Part shown: piece after piece, positions 1-10,263 of the stretch
Position numbering within the stretch: position 1 is the stretch's first letter
Layout of the letters: the number at the start of each line of letters is the position of its first letter
Source: Enterobacter sp. RIT418
GTDB taxonomy: Bacteria; Pseudomonadota; Gammaproteobacteria; Enterobacterales; Enterobacteriaceae
Length of the DNA stretch: 64,000 bases
Direction: 5' to 3'
Assembly (NCBI RefSeq): GCF_003057745.1
Contig: NZ_QBJD02000008.1
Location: forward strand, 62,001-126,000
Program-made: the position numbers and the translations under genes
Notes under the pieces: model-generated
What the model was told of the DNA's origin: nothing
What the model saw: only the letters and a program-made list of their open reading frames with translations
Databases searched by the model: none

Positions 1-123
1 CTTTACACTTCGCTGTAGAGATCTGCTGCTACGCTTTTTTGCTGTTTATTTGAAAACAAAACCGTACAGCGTAGTGAGCCTGTGCCTGTGTTAACGCAGT
101 GGTAGTGATTGAAGGCGAAAAAA

Positions 124-801
124 ATGAAGGCAACATTGGCGATCCTCACGATCGGGGTGGTTCCTGTAAGCGAAGTATTACCGCTCTTAACGGAGCATGT
201 CTCTGAACAACAGATCTCGCATTTGAGCCTGCTCGGCAAGATGAGTCGGGAAGAGGTCATGGAAGACTACGCGATAGAACCGGGAGAGGACCCCCTGCCG
301 ACATTGTTAAGCGACGGTAAAATGGCGCACGTTTCCCGGCAGAAGATCGAGCGCGCCCTGCAGGGCGTGATTGAAGTGCTGGATAATCAACGCTATGACG
401 TCATTTTGTTGATGAGCACGGCTCCGATTACCGGGCTGGTCGCGCGAAATGCGATCCTGCTCGAACCGATGCGCATCATCCCGCCGCTGGTGGCTTCGAT
501 CGTGGACGGGCATCAGGTTGGGGTGATCGTGCCAATCGAAGAACTTATTGATAATCAGGCCAACAAGTGGAAGGCGCTGGCGAATCCGCCGCACTATGCG
601 CTGGCGAACCCGTTCTGGGACAGCGAAACCAAGCTGATTGCCGCAGGGCGCGAGCTGATAGAGTCGGGCGCGGATGTATTGATGCTGGACTGCCTTGGTT
701 TTCACCAGCGCCATCGCGACCTTTTGCAAAAGGCGCTGGACGTTCCCGTACTTTTATCGAACGTTCTGGTGGCCCGCCTGGCCTCCGAGCTGCTGGCCTG
801 A
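124..801 (+). CDS. aroM: AroM family protein
   Basis: The 225-residue product matches E. coli AroM in length and throughout its sequence, including the C-terminal stretch around [15 protein letters not shown]. The family has no established biochemical function. In E. coli the gene is third in the aroL-yaiA-aroM operon, controlled by TyrR and TrpR; aroL and yaiA would lie just left of this window. The ATG at 124 is preferred over an in-frame TTG at 109 because it gives the family length and follows a GAAGG at 111-115. No TyrR box could be recognised in the 123 bases upstream, which agrees with an internal position in the operon. Identity is secure; function is not. Confidence 0.93.
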   Translation: MKATLAILTIGVVPVSEVLPLLTEHVSEQQISHLSLLGKMSREEVMEDYAIEPGEDPLPTLLSDGKMAHVSRQKIERALQGVIEVLDNQRYDVILLMSTAPITGLVARNAILLEPMRIIPPLVASIVDGHQVGVIVPIEELIDNQANKWKALANPPHYALANPFWDSETKLIAAGRELIESGADVLMLDCLGFHQRHRDLLQKALDVPVLLSNVLVARLASELLA

Positions 802-810
802 TGATTTTGC

Positions 811-840
811 GTGACAGGTTACAAGCATGGCCCCTATAGT
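811..840 (+). promoter_or_regulatory. Candidate sigma-70 promoter for ppnP
   Basis: GTGACA at 811-816 and TATAGT at 835-840 are separated by 18 bases and lie just after the aroM stop, 33 bases before the ppnP start. The match to consensus is good but unproven, and ppnP could also be read through from aroM. Confidence 0.45.
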
Positions 841-854
841 GGATTTTTATCTAA

Positions 855-1160
<306 letters not shown>

Positions 1161-1166
1161 TTTTTT

Positions 1167-1200
1167 CCCTCTCCCCTATGGGGAGAGGGTTAGAGTGAAG
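1167..1200. repeat. REP-like palindrome between ppnP and rdgC
   Basis: CCCTCTCCCC at 1167-1176 and GGGGAGAGGG at 1180-1189 form a perfect 10-bp stem with a TAT loop, preceded by a T-run and followed by a TTAGAGTGAAG tail. It lies between two convergent genes and could end transcription from either side. It is one of about nine related palindromes in this window. Confidence 0.75.
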
Positions 1201-1205
1201 GGCGA

Positions 1206-2120
1206 TTATCTCTGCGCTTCGCCGCCGAGACCTTCCACCAGGCTTTGGATCAGCGCCGCCAGCTCGCCGGTCATCAGGATAAAGTCCGCGTCGAAGCGCT
1301 GGGCGTAATCTTCCCTGTCGATATCTTCGTTCTGATCGCGCAGCTCGTCGCAGAACTTCAGGCGCTTCACCGAGCCGTCATCACACATTACGAACTGAAT
1401 GCGCTGCTGCCAGTCCAGCGCCAGCTTGGTCACCACCTTGCCCGCCTCAATGTGTACGGCGATTTCGTCGCTGACCAGATCCTGTTTTTTCGCGCGGATC
1501 ACGCCGCCGTCTTCAAGCAGGGCCTTCAGCTCCGCTTCGTCGAGGATCTGGAAGCCCTGCGCGGCCGTCCCGCTGCGCACCCACTCGGTCAGCGTCAGCT
1601 CGATCGGCGTTTCCAGCGCCAGCGGTACCACCGGCAGCGAGCCGAGGCTTTTACGCAGCAGGGCCAGCGTATCTTCCGCTTTCTTGGCGCTGGCGCAGTC
1701 CACCATGATCAGGCCGTTGACGGTATCGATCCACATCATCGTCTGGCTGAAGCGGCTGAACGCGCGCGGCAGCAGAGAGTGCAGCACTTCGTCTTTGAGT
1801 GAATCTTTTTCCGTTTTTTTCAGCTTGCGGCCCTGTTCGGCTTCCAGCTTGAAGATCTTCGCTTCGAGCGCCTGCTTCACCACCGGCGTCGGCAGGATTT
1901 TCTCCTCTTTACGGGCGCAAACGATGATTTGCCCCGTGCTGCTGGCGTGGGTCAGCGCATCGCTTTGTGAACCCATTGGCGGAACCCAGCCGGTTTTCGC
2001 CATATCCTGGCTACCGCAAGGGGAAAAGGTGTAAGCGGCTAACTGTTTTTCCATCTCTTCTGCACGCAGCGAAACGTCGCGGCTGAGACGGTAAACCATC
2101 AAATTTTTGAACCACAGCAT
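1206..2120 (-). CDS. rdgC: Recombination-associated protein RdgC
   Basis: The 304-residue product is collinear with E. coli RdgC (303 residues). RdgC is a ring-shaped dimer that binds double-stranded DNA without sequence specificity and restrains RecA-dependent recombination; it is nucleoid-associated. The start [13 protein letters not shown] at 2120 is the family start; the frame extends four codons further upstream, but those residues are not conserved. It is transcribed toward ppnP and away from mak. The highly conserved [15 protein letters not shown] block is intact and nothing in the sequence suggests damage. Confidence 0.95.
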   Translation of the reverse strand: MLWFKNLMVYRLSRDVSLRAEEMEKQLAAYTFSPCGSQDMAKTGWVPPMGSQSDALTHASSTGQIIVCARKEEKILPTPVVKQALEAKIFKLEAEQGRKLKKTEKDSLKDEVLHSLLPRAFSRFSQTMMWIDTVNGLIMVDCASAKKAEDTLALLRKSLGSLPVVPLALETPIELTLTEWVRSGTAAQGFQILDEAELKALLEDGGVIRAKKQDLVSDEIAVHIEAGKVVTKLALDWQQRIQFVMCDDGSVKRLKFCDELRDQNEDIDREDYAQRFDADFILMTGELAALIQSLVEGLGGEAQR

Positions 2121-2243
2121 GATAATTTCCACGGCCTTGTCGTTAAATCAGCGGGCATGATAACGAATTGTCGCATCCCTTGCATTGCTAATCGGGAAGC
2201 GTGCTTCTACTCTGTTGATAATCAAGATAATGAGGAGTCACCC

Positions 2244-3149
2244 GTGCGTATTGGTATTGATTTGGGCGGTACGAAAACAGAAGTGATTGCGCTGAGCGAA
2301 CAGGGGGAACAGCTGTTTCGCCACCGCCTGCCTACGCCGCGCGATGATTATCGCCAGACAATCGAGACGATCGCCCGGCTCGTTGAGATGGCGGAGCAGG
2401 AGACGGGGCAGACCGGCACCGTCGGGATGGGCATTCCGGGCTCGATTTCGCCCTACACCGGGGTGGTTAAAAACGCCAACTCGACGTGGCTCAACGGCCA
2501 GCCGTTTGATAAAGACCTGAGCGCGCGCCTGAACCGCGAGGTGCGGCTGGCAAACGATGCGAACTGCCTGGCGGTGTCTGAAGCTATCGACGGCGCGGCG
2601 GCCGGCGCGCAGACCGTGTTTGCGGTGATTATCGGCACCGGCTGCGGCGCGGGCGTGGCCTTTGGTGGTCGTTCACACATTGGCGGCAACGGCACGGCGG
2701 GCGAGTGGGGGCACAACCCGCTGCCCTGGATGGACGAGGACGAACTGAAATACCGCGCGGAAGTGCCGTGCTACTGCGGCAAGCAGGGCTGTATTGAGAC
2801 GTTTATCTCCGGCACCGGCTTCGCGACCGACTACCACCGCCTGAGCGGTCAGCCGCTGAAGGGCAATGAAATTATGCGGCTGGTCGAAGAGCAGGATCCG
2901 GTTGCGGAGCTGGCGCTCAGCCGCTACGAGCTGCGGCTGGCGAAATCGCTGGCGCACGTGGTGAATATTCTCGATCCCGACGTGATTGTGCTCGGCGGCG
3001 GCATGAGCAACGTGGACCGGCTATACGCCACGGTGCCGAACCTGGTGAAGCAGTGGGTATTTGGCGGCGAGTGCGAAACGCCGATCCGTAAAGCGGTACA
3101 CGGCGACTCCAGCGGCGTGCGCGGCGCGGCGTGGCTGTGGCCGGAATAA
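2244..3149 (+). CDS. mak: Fructokinase Mak (ROK family)
   Basis: This 301-residue ROK-family sugar kinase matches E. coli Mak (YajF), the manno(fructo)kinase that phosphorylates fructose to fructose 6-phosphate using ATP. Visible family marks are the N-terminal phosphate loop [15 protein letters not shown], the IGTGCGAG motif and the zinc-type ROK signature with cysteines in [11 protein letters not shown]. The start is a GTG at 2244 behind a strong TGAGGAG at 2231-2237; longer in-frame starts lack conservation. The gene is divergent from rdgC. In E. coli araJ follows; here a tandem repeat and then sbcC follow directly. Confidence 0.93.
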   Translation: MRIGIDLGGTKTEVIALSEQGEQLFRHRLPTPRDDYRQTIETIARLVEMAEQETGQTGTVGMGIPGSISPYTGVVKNANSTWLNGQPFDKDLSARLNREVRLANDANCLAVSEAIDGAAAGAQTVFAVIIGTGCGAGVAFGGRSHIGGNGTAGEWGHNPLPWMDEDELKYRAEVPCYCGKQGCIETFISGTGFATDYHRLSGQPLKGNEIMRLVEEQDPVAELALSRYELRLAKSLAHVVNILDPDVIVLGGGMSNVDRLYATVPNLVKQWVFGGECETPIRKAVHGDSSGVRGAAWLWPE

Positions 3150-3306
3150 AAGCAAAACGGCAACGCAAGTTGCTGTTTTGATGTTAGTACCCTCTCCCCG
3201 TGGGAGAGGGCCAGGGTGAGGCAAGGTAAAAGCAAAACAGCAACGTAAGTTGCTGTTTTTGGTGTTTTTACCCTCTCCCCGTGGGAGAGGGCCAGGGTGA
3301 GGGCAT
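3147..3306. repeat. Two tandem copies of an 80-bp palindromic repeat
   Basis: Two near-identical units begin at 3147 and 3227, a period of exactly 80 bases. Each has a small stem (AACGGCAACG / AGTTGCTGTTTT-like) followed by CCCTCTCCC-CGT-GGGAGAGGG (3190-3210 and 3271-3291) and a CCAGGGTGAGG tail. The first unit starts at the stop codon of mak. A diverged third copy lies at about 26466-26560. The units sit between convergent mak and sbcC and may terminate both. Confidence 0.8.
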
Positions 3307-3326
3307 CAGACCGCATCCACCCCCAT

Positions 3327-6300
3327 TTACTCCACCGCAAACGCCTTATCCAGCCTGCTGTACCCCAGCCCGTTAATCTTCTTCACCTTGATCTGCACCG
3401 GAATGCGCTCCTTCATCGCCTCAACGTGGCTAATCACGCCGATGGTTTTACCGGTGGCGTTCAGCGCGTCGAGGGCGTCCAGCGCCGTATCCAGCGTTTC
3501 GCTGTCCAGCGTGCCGAAGCCTTCATCGAGGAACAGCGAATCAATGCGCGTTTTATGGCTCACCAGATCGGAAAGCGCCAGCGCCAGCGCCAGGCTGACC
3601 AGGAAGCTTTCGCCGCCGGAAAGGGTGCGGGTATCGCGTACCGCGTCGGCCTGCCAGGTATCCACCACTTCCAGCTCCAGCGCGTCGCTCGGTTTACGCT
3701 GCAGCAGGTAGCGCCCGTGCAGGCGGTTAAGCTGCTGGTTGGCGAGCCAGACCAGATTATCCAGCGTCAGCCCCTGCGCGAACTTGCGGAATTTGTCCCC
3801 GGTGCTGGAACCGATGAGCGCGTTAAGATATCCCCAGTCGTCCGCCAGCCGTGAAGCCTCCGCAATTTGCTGCATTAGCGCCTGCTGATGAGCGCGGTTA
3901 TCGCTGTCCTGCTTGAGCTGCTGGCGGATCTCGCCCTGACGCGTGGTATTTTCACGCAGTTTTTGCGCCAGCTGCGTCAGCGTCGCCTGCAGCGCTGGCG
4001 CATCGGCCTCCAGCCCCTGTGGGCGAAGCGTCTGATGCCCGGCAAGCAGCTGATTGGCCTGCCCGGCCAGCGCCGTGGCCTGCTGGAGCTGATTCTCGAG
4101 CGTCTGTTTAAGCTGCTCAAGGCGGCGGAGGGTATCGTCATCCAGCAGTGCGGCGAGGAACGCGTCGCGATCGGCGAAGCAGCTTGCGTCCAGCGCGGCG
4201 CTGAACTGGGCCTGAGACTGCTGGAGCCGTTCGCGCTCCAGCGTCTCTTGCTGCTGAAGCGTATTGAGCTGGCTTTGCAGCGACACGCACTCGTCGTGGA
4301 TCGCGCGCCAGTGTTCAGGAATCACCGCTTCGGCTTGTGCGTCGTCGCCGACCGGCAGCGTGTCCAGAATGGGCATCAACGCGTTTATACGTTCCTGAAT
4401 CGCCGCGTGCTGGGTCTGTTTTTCCTGCCATTGGGCATATTCGGTTTCGCGTGCGCTGAGCCAGACGCTCTCAGCCCCCTCATCGGGCACGTTAAGCGAC
4501 AGCGGCTGGAGCGAGGACGACAGCGCCTGGCGCGTCGAGGTCAGCTGCTGCTGGTACTGGTGCGCCTGTGCGTCCAGCTCATTGAGCTGGTTTTGCAGGG
4601 TCAGGCGCTGGCTGAGCTGATAGAGCTGGCGCTCGTAGTGCTCCTGCTCGTTCATCCAGGGGGCGATATCATCCTGAATGTTCAGCGCTATGTTCAGGGA
4701 GGTGCAGACCTCCAGCCACTCTTTAGTGAGCGCTTGCTCTTCCTGAGAGATCGCCTGAGCGTCTTCTGTCTCGCGCTGGATCTGTTGGGTCAGGGCATTC
4801 ACCTGCCCGAGCACCAGCAGCCCTTCGTCTTTCAGCGCGGCAACCTCTTTGGCGAGCGCGTCACGGCGCAGCTGGTTGGCGCTCAGCTCCAGCGCCCGGT
4901 ATTCCGTGACGGCCGGATGAGTGGTTGAACCACAGAGCGGACAAGGTTTGCCTGACTGCAAATCTGACCGCTCCGCCTCCAGTTTCTTGATGGTCTTTTC
5001 TTGCTCGCAAAGCGTAACAACATCCTGATAGTGCTGGTTTTTTTCTTTGTACTGCTGACGGCGCAGGCTCAGGGTTTCGTTAAGTTTTACCTGCTCAGCC
5101 TGCGCTTTCTGCACGCTTTCCGCATTCTGGCGCAGCCGTTTTTGCAGTGGCTGATAGCGCGCGTGAAGCGCGGTCAGGCGCTGGCGGAGCGCCCGCGACT
5201 GCGCCTGCTGCTCCATTGCCGTTGTGATGGCCTCCGCCGTCAGCGTCAGCGCGTTCTCCGGCATTTCAGCCAGCTTCTGGCGCAGTTCAGCAATGCGCGC
5301 CGATTGCGCTGCAAGCTGGTGTTTATCGCGATTTAGCTGCGCGAACTGCGCCCGCCAGCCGGCAATCTGCTGTCCCCACTGGCCAAAACGTTCAAGCTCG
5401 CTCAGCCATTGCGCCAGGGCCGTATGCTCGGCCTGAAGCTGCTCCCGATGGCGGAGCGCGGCGTTACGAATACGCGAGCGCAGCGCTGCTCTATCGAGTA
5501 AGCGAGTATTTACTTCAGCAATGGCCTGGGTGGTCTGCGCCAGGCGGGTGGTTTGCTCCTGCTGGCGCTCCCACAGCGGGCGCAGCTGGGCGGCGGGGTG
5601 AGCGAGCTGGAGCTTTGCCAGCTCCGGCGCGGCATCGGTCAGTGCCTGCTGCGCCTGCTGCTGCGAAGCGGCGGCACGCTGCTGTTCACGAATCAGCTCG
5701 TCGCTGCGCGTCAGCCACTGGAACGCTTTCAGGTGGTTTTGCTGCTCAGCCAGCAGGATTTTCTCTTCGTCAGTAAGCGCCTGCAAACTTTGCTGCAACT
5801 GCTGCTGCTGTTCTTCGTCAAGCAGCACCACGCCCGCGGCCTGCGCTTCGCATATCTCAAGCGCGCTGCGGGCGGCCTTGTGTTTTTCAAAGACCATGGC
5901 CGAAATCTGGCCGTAAATTTCCGTGCCGGTCAGCTCTTCTAACAGCTCGGCGCGATCGCTCGGTTTGGCATTCAGGAAGGCGGCAAACTGCCCCTGAGAG
6001 AGCATCATTGAGCGGGTGAAGCGGCCGTAGTCCAGGCCGGTGAGCGCGGCGGTTTGCTCCAGCTTATCGCTGACTTTGTCCGCGAGGATTTTACCGTCTT
6101 CGCAGCGCGCCAGCTCAACGCGCGGCGCCTGCAGGTTGCCGTCCGGCTGGTTTCGCGCGCGGTTCTGGCTCCAGAACGCGCGGTAGGCGATGCCTTTTAC
6201 TTCAAATTCAACTTCCGCCAGGCACTCGGCGGTGTCGCGCGTCATCAGATCGTTTTGCGCCTGGGAGACCTTATTCAGGCGCGGCGTCTCGTGGTAAAGC

Positions 6301-6458
6301 GCCAGGCAGATGGCGTCCAGCAGGGTGGTTTTACCCGCGCCTGTCGCGCCGGTAATGGCAAACAGCCCGTTGCTGGCAAACGGCTCTGCGGTAAAGTCGA
6401 TTTTCCATTCACCCTTGAGCGAGTTGAGGTTTTTCAGGCGCAGGCTCAAAATTTTCAT
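3327..6458 (-). CDS. sbcC: Exonuclease subunit SbcC
   Basis: SbcC is the SMC-like ATPase subunit of the SbcCD (Mre11-Rad50 type) nuclease, which cleaves DNA hairpins and trims double-strand ends. The 1043-residue product has a Walker A GATGAGKT at residues 37-44, long glutamine-rich coiled-coil arms, a zinc hook CPLC near residue 505 in the middle, then the ABC signature LSGGES near 943 and Walker B SLFLDEG near 976. The length is close to E. coli SbcC (1048). Its ATG overlaps the sbcD stop by four bases (ATGA), so the two subunits are translationally coupled. The tandem repeats downstream are palindromes, the type of structure SbcCD acts on in vivo. Confidence 0.97.
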   Translation of the reverse strand: MKILSLRLKNLNSLKGEWKIDFTAEPFASNGLFAITGATGAGKTTLLDAICLALYHETPRLNKVSQAQNDLMTRDTAECLAEVEFEVKGIAYRAFWSQNRARNQPDGNLQAPRVELARCEDGKILADKVSDKLEQTAALTGLDYGRFTRSMMLSQGQFAAFLNAKPSDRAELLEELTGTEIYGQISAMVFEKHKAARSALEICEAQAAGVVLLDEEQQQQLQQSLQALTDEEKILLAEQQNHLKAFQWLTRSDELIREQQRAAASQQQAQQALTDAAPELAKLQLAHPAAQLRPLWERQQEQTTRLAQTTQAIAEVNTRLLDRAALRSRIRNAALRHREQLQAEHTALAQWLSELERFGQWGQQIAGWRAQFAQLNRDKHQLAAQSARIAELRQKLAEMPENALTLTAEAITTAMEQQAQSRALRQRLTALHARYQPLQKRLRQNAESVQKAQAEQVKLNETLSLRRQQYKEKNQHYQDVVTLCEQEKTIKKLEAERSDLQSGKPCPLCGSTTHPAVTEYRALELSANQLRRDALAKEVAALKDEGLLVLGQVNALTQQIQRETEDAQAISQEEQALTKEWLEVCTSLNIALNIQDDIAPWMNEQEHYERQLYQLSQRLTLQNQLNELDAQAHQYQQQLTSTRQALSSSLQPLSLNVPDEGAESVWLSARETEYAQWQEKQTQHAAIQERINALMPILDTLPVGDDAQAEAVIPEHWRAIHDECVSLQSQLNTLQQQETLERERLQQSQAQFSAALDASCFADRDAFLAALLDDDTLRRLEQLKQTLENQLQQATALAGQANQLLAGHQTLRPQGLEADAPALQATLTQLAQKLRENTTRQGEIRQQLKQDSDNRAHQQALMQQIAEASRLADDWGYLNALIGSSTGDKFRKFAQGLTLDNLVWLANQQLNRLHGRYLLQRKPSDALELEVVDTWQADAVRDTRTLSGGESFLVSLALALALSDLVSHKTRIDSLFLDEGFGTLDSETLDTALDALDALNATGKTIGVISHVEAMKERIPVQIKVKKINGLGYSRLDKAFAVE

Positions 6459-7660
6459 GCGTTGTCGTCCTCGTCGTTCAGCGCCTGGAGGGTATGGCTA
6501 AACAGTTCGCTAAGCCTTGCGCGCTTCGCATCGTCGATTTCCTCCTGCGAAAGCCTGCGTTCAAATACCTCTTCAACCCGCAGCTCGCTGAGCGTTTCCC
6601 GCTGCGCGCTTAACAGGATTTTCTCGCGCTGCTCGCGGCTGCGGCGCACCAGCAGCACTTCCACCGGCAGATCCTCCGTCAGCGTCTGAATTTTGCGCTG
6701 CATATCGTGCAGGTAGTCGTCGGTGGTGATTTCGATATCCAGCCAGACGGGCGGATTCAGCGCGGCATCGCGCCATTGCTCAAGCTGGGCGGTAATGGCG
6801 TCAAGATCGCCCTTGAGCACCGCCAGCGGCTGGGTGACGGGCACCTCCAGCGTCTCGACGGCGCTGAGTTTTCCGTCGGTGAAGCTCACCAGATGCACGG
6901 ATTTTGCTTTGCCGGTTTCATCAAAGCTGAGCGAAATGGGCGATCCGCAGTAGCGAATATGTTCGCAGCCGCCGATGACCTGCGCGCGGTGAATGTGCCC
7001 GAGTGCGATGTAGTCCGCCGGGGGGAAATTTTGCGCCGGGAAGGCATCCAGCGTGCCGATATAGATGTCGCGCACCGCGTCGCTTTTGCTGGCGCCAACT
7101 GTGGTGAGGTGCCCGGTCGCAATCACTGGAATTTGCTGTTCGCCGCGCAGGGCGCAGGCGTCGGCATACTGCTGGTGATAGTACTCGGTAATGCGTTGCA
7201 GCAGATGCTGCTGCTTTTCACCGCCGGAAAGCCCGGCCTGGCTTTGCACGATATCGCGCGGGCGCAGGAAGGGAACCGGGCACAGCACCGCGCCGGGCGT
7301 GCCGTCGCGCTTGTTCAGGATCTGCGGCGCGTGTCCGGCGCTGGCGACGACGGTCGTGTTGAGGAACGCCAGAATATCGCGGGATTCATTCAGCGTTGCC
7401 ACGGAGTCGTGGTTGCCGGCGACAATCACCAGATGGCAGCCCGTTTTTTGAAGATTCACCACGAAGCGGTTATAAAGCTCGCGCGCATAGCTCGGCGGCT
7501 GGCCGGTATCAAAAATATCGCCCGCCACGATAATGGCATCCACCTCCTGCTCCCGAGCCGTGTCCAGCAGCCAGCGCAGGAACGCGTCGTGTTCGGCCGC
7601 GCGGCTTTTACTGTAAAAATTTTGACCCAGATGCCAGTCCGAGGTGTGAAGTATGCGCAT
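6455..7660 (-). CDS. sbcD: Exonuclease subunit SbcD
   Basis: SbcD is the Mn-dependent nuclease subunit of SbcCD. The 401-residue protein shows the calcineurin-like phosphoesterase motifs in order: HTSDWHLG at residues 5-12, GDIFD around 47-51, GNHD at 82-85, then TGHLT and GHIHRA. All expected metal ligands are present. It is the first gene of the sbcDC pair and diverges from phoB, as in E. coli, with about 190 bases between the two starts. The ATG at 7660 gives the family start [10 protein letters not shown]. Confidence 0.96.
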   Translation of the reverse strand: MRILHTSDWHLGQNFYSKSRAAEHDAFLRWLLDTAREQEVDAIIVAGDIFDTGQPPSYARELYNRFVVNLQKTGCHLVIVAGNHDSVATLNESRDILAFLNTTVVASAGHAPQILNKRDGTPGAVLCPVPFLRPRDIVQSQAGLSGGEKQQHLLQRITEYYHQQYADACALRGEQQIPVIATGHLTTVGASKSDAVRDIYIGTLDAFPAQNFPPADYIALGHIHRAQVIGGCEHIRYCGSPISLSFDETGKAKSVHLVSFTDGKLSAVETLEVPVTQPLAVLKGDLDAITAQLEQWRDAALNPPVWLDIEITTDDYLHDMQRKIQTLTEDLPVEVLLVRRSREQREKILLSAQRETLSELRVEEVFERRLSQEEIDDAKRARLSELFSHTLQALNDEDDNA

Positions 7661-7766
7661 AGGAGATCCGTGGCAATAATAAGAAAGCAGGATTATAAAC
7701 TGTCGAGGAGCGGAAAATAACCGCTGTAATAAAACAACAGTTTGCCATTTATGGTGGTAATGTTTT

Positions 7767-7797
7767 TCATAAATCTGTCATAAATCTGACGCATAAT
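7767..7797 (+). promoter_or_regulatory. Pho box and promoter of phoBR
   Basis: A perfect tandem pair of the 11-mer TCATAAATCTG lies at 7767-7777 and 7778-7788, the arrangement PhoB dimers bind. A -10-like CATAAT at 7792-7797 follows at the spacing expected for a PhoB-activated promoter, in which the Pho box takes the place of the -35 element. The phoB start is 50 bases further on. This matches the autoregulated E. coli phoB promoter. Confidence 0.85.
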
Positions 7798-7847
7798 GGC
7801 GCCGCATTACACACTTGTAACTTAAATAAGAGAAGACAGGGCAAAGT

Positions 7848-8537
7848 ATGGCGAGACGTATTCTGGTCGTAGAAGATGAAGCTCCGATTCGTGAAATGGT
7901 GTGCTTCGTGCTCGAACAAAACGGCTTCCAGCCGGTTGAAGCGGAAGATTATGACAGCGCGGTAAACCAGCTGAATGAACCCTGGCCCGATCTGATCCTG
8001 CTTGACTGGATGCTGCCCGGCGGCTCTGGGCTACAGTTTATCAAGCACATTAAGCGCGAAGCGATGACCCGCGACATTCCGGTGGTGATGCTGACGGCGC
8101 GCGGCGAAGAAGAGGACCGCGTGCGCGGTCTGGAAACCGGCGCGGATGATTACGTTACCAAACCGTTCTCGCCGAAAGAGCTGGTTGCCCGCATCAAAGC
8201 CGTGATGCGCCGCATTTCGCCGATGGCGGTGGAAGAGGTGATTGAGATGCAGGGGCTGAGCCTTGACCCAACCTCGCACCGCGTGATGACCGGCGAAAGC
8301 CCTCTTGATATGGGGCCGACCGAATTTAAGCTCCTGCATTTCTTTATGACGCACCCGGAGCGCGTTTACAGCCGCGAACAGCTGCTAAACAACGTCTGGG
8401 GCACTAACGTATACGTCGAAGATCGAACGGTAGACGTGCATATTCGCCGCCTGCGTAAAGCGCTGGAACTGAGCGGCCACGATCGCATGGTGCAGACGGT
8501 CCGCGGCACGGGTTATCGTTTTTCGACCCGTTTCTGA
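7848..8537 (+). CDS. phoB: Phosphate regulon response regulator PhoB
   Basis: PhoB activates the phosphate-starvation regulon when phosphorylated by PhoR. The 229-residue protein has an N-terminal receiver domain with the phospho-acceptor Asp53 in LLDWMLPG, acidic residues EDE at 9-11 and Lys in TKPFSPKEL, followed by an OmpR-type winged helix ending in VRGTGYRFS. It matches E. coli PhoB almost residue for residue. The start has a weak GGGC-type ribosome site. phoR begins 21 bases after its stop, and a Pho box upstream indicates autoregulation. Confidence 0.98.
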   Translation: MARRILVVEDEAPIREMVCFVLEQNGFQPVEAEDYDSAVNQLNEPWPDLILLDWMLPGGSGLQFIKHIKREAMTRDIPVVMLTARGEEEDRVRGLETGADDYVTKPFSPKELVARIKAVMRRISPMAVEEVIEMQGLSLDPTSHRVMTGESPLDMGPTEFKLLHFFMTHPERVYSREQLLNNVWGTNVYVEDRTVDVHIRRLRKALELSGHDRMVQTVRGTGYRFSTRF

Positions 8538-8558
8538 ATAATGACAGGAGTGTGACGC

Positions 8559-9854
8559 GTGCTGGAACGTCTGTCATGGAAAAGGCTCGTCTTTGAACTG
8601 ATCTTATGCTGTATTCCGGCCCTTATTCTGGGGGCTATTTTTGGTCATCTGCCGTGGTTTTTGCTGGCGGCAGTTACCGGGCTGCTGATTTGGCACTTCT
8701 GGAACCTGCTGCGCCTTTCCTGGTGGCTGTGGGTGGACAGAAGCATGACGCCACCGCCCGGAAGCGGGAGCTGGGAGCCGCTGCTCTACGGTCTGCACCA
8801 GATGCAGATGCGCAATAAAAAGCGTCGCCGCGAGCTGGGAAGCCTGATCAAACGCTTCCGTAGCGGCGCGGAGTCGCTGCCGGATGCGGTCATTCTGACG
8901 ACGGAAGAAGGGACCATCTTCTGGTGTAATGGCCTTGCGCAGCAGCTGCTGGGCCTGCGCTGGCCGGACGATAACGGCCAGAATATTCTTAACCTTCTGC
9001 GCTACCCCGAGTTCACGCTGTATCTGAAAAAGCGCGACTTTACGCGCCCGCACAACCTCAAGCTTAACAACGGCCGACATCTTGAAATCCGCGTGATGCC
9101 CTACAGCGACAGGCAGTGGCTGATGGTGGCGCGCGACGTGACGCAAATGCACCAGCTTGAAGGGGCGCGGCGTAACTTCTTTGCTAACGTCAGCCACGAG
9201 CTGCGCACGCCGCTGACGGTGCTGCAGGGCTATCTCGAGATGATGCAGGAGCAAACGCTGGAGGGCGCGCCGCGCGAGAAGGCGCTCCATACCATGCGCG
9301 AGCAAACGCACCGCATGGAAGGGCTGGTGAAGCAGCTGCTGACGCTGTCAAAAATCGAGGCCGCGCCGTCCCTGGCCCTGAACGACACCATTGACGTGCC
9401 CGTCATGCTTCGCCTGGTCGAACGGGAAGCGCAAACCCTGAGCCACAGTCGTCATGAGCTGCTATTTGACGTCGACAGCGGCCTGAAGGTGCTGGGCAGT
9501 GAAGATGAGCTGCGAAGCGCCGTGTCGAACCTGGTGTACAACGCGGTGAACCATACGCCCGAGGGGACGAAGATCGTGGTGCGCTGGCAGCGCGTGGGGG
9601 CCGGCGCAGAGTTTAGCGTCGAGGATAACGGACCGGGGATCGCGCCGGAGCATATTCCGCGCCTGACCGAGCGTTTCTATCGCGTGGACAAAGCGCGATC
9701 GCGGCAGACCGGGGGCAGCGGCCTGGGGCTGGCCATCGTCAAGCACGCGGTAAACCACCATGAAGGACGCCTGGAAATTCAGAGTACGGTGGGGAAAGGC
9801 ACGCGCTTTAGCTTCGTTATTCCGGAACGATTAATTGCCAAAAAAAGCGCCTGA
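8559..9854 (+). CDS. phoR: Phosphate regulon sensor histidine kinase PhoR
   Basis: PhoR is the inner-membrane sensor that phosphorylates PhoB in low phosphate and dephosphorylates it otherwise, with input from PstSCAB-PhoU. Two hydrophobic segments lie at about residues 10-29 and 32-50 with almost no periplasmic loop, then a basic linker, a PAS domain (about 100-190) and the catalytic core. His213 sits in [14 protein letters not shown]; the N, G1 and G2 boxes ([25 protein letters not shown]) are intact. The start is a GTG at 8559 behind CAGGAG, giving the standard 431 residues. Confidence 0.98.
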   Translation: MLERLSWKRLVFELILCCIPALILGAIFGHLPWFLLAAVTGLLIWHFWNLLRLSWWLWVDRSMTPPPGSGSWEPLLYGLHQMQMRNKKRRRELGSLIKRFRSGAESLPDAVILTTEEGTIFWCNGLAQQLLGLRWPDDNGQNILNLLRYPEFTLYLKKRDFTRPHNLKLNNGRHLEIRVMPYSDRQWLMVARDVTQMHQLEGARRNFFANVSHELRTPLTVLQGYLEMMQEQTLEGAPREKALHTMREQTHRMEGLVKQLLTLSKIEAAPSLALNDTIDVPVMLRLVEREAQTLSHSRHELLFDVDSGLKVLGSEDELRSAVSNLVYNAVNHTPEGTKIVVRWQRVGAGAEFSVEDNGPGIAPEHIPRLTERFYRVDKARSRQTGGSGLGLAIVKHAVNHHEGRLEIQSTVGKGTRFSFVIPERLIAKKSA

Positions 9855-9881
9855 CCGCGGGCGTGTCATCTCACCTTTCCA

Positions 9882-9909
9882 CGGGCCAGCGATTGCTGGC
9901 CCGTTTTCT
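9882..9909 (+). terminator. Rho-independent terminator after phoR
   Basis: CGGGCCAGC at 9882-9890 pairs with GCTGGCCCG at 9895-9903 around a GATT loop and is followed by TTTTCTT. It ends the phoBR operon. Confidence 0.85.
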
Positions 9910-10263
9910 TTGCGGTCAAGCGAAACGCGGATGAATTTTATACGGTTGATGCTTTTTTGTTCGCATGATTAGCCATGGGTTTTTCGGATAATTAGCGTAT
10001 TGTGCTGGTCTGTATTTTCATACTGGCATATTGTTCTGGTTTTACGATCCCTCCTTGCCTTTAAACGTTATAAGCGTTTAAATTCCCCACCTGATACTGT
10101 CATACCGACTGTATTTGCGTGGTAAATCGAAAAACTATTCTTCTCCACGCCAGGACGGGAGAATATCCCGCTGAAATTGAGCAAATTTTCTGCTGTATTG
10201 TCCCGTGAGGGATGGCGAAAAACTCAACGTTTACAACACCACATCCACAGGCAGTAAGGTTTT
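9910..10263 (+). other. Upstream region of brnQ
   Basis: About 350 bases carry no credible gene. The stretch is richer in A and T than the flanking genes. It contains an inverted repeat TTTAAACG (10060-10067) / CGTTTAAA (10075-10082) with a 7-base centre, and a smaller one, CGGGA-GAATA-TCCCG, near 10155-10170. These could be operators or leader structures for brnQ, but no named regulator site could be assigned. No leucine-, isoleucine- or valine-rich leader peptide was found. Confidence 0.5.

Noticed and set aside
3150..3326. Remnant of araJ between mak and sbcC
   Set aside because: The whole gap consists of the tandem palindromic repeat; no araJ-like coding trace is visible.
3888..4928. Long open frame of about 346 codons on the plus strand inside sbcC
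   Set aside because: It lies antisense to the conserved sbcC coiled coil, has leucine- and arginine-rich low-complexity translation and no family resemblance. It is a shadow of GC-rich third positions.
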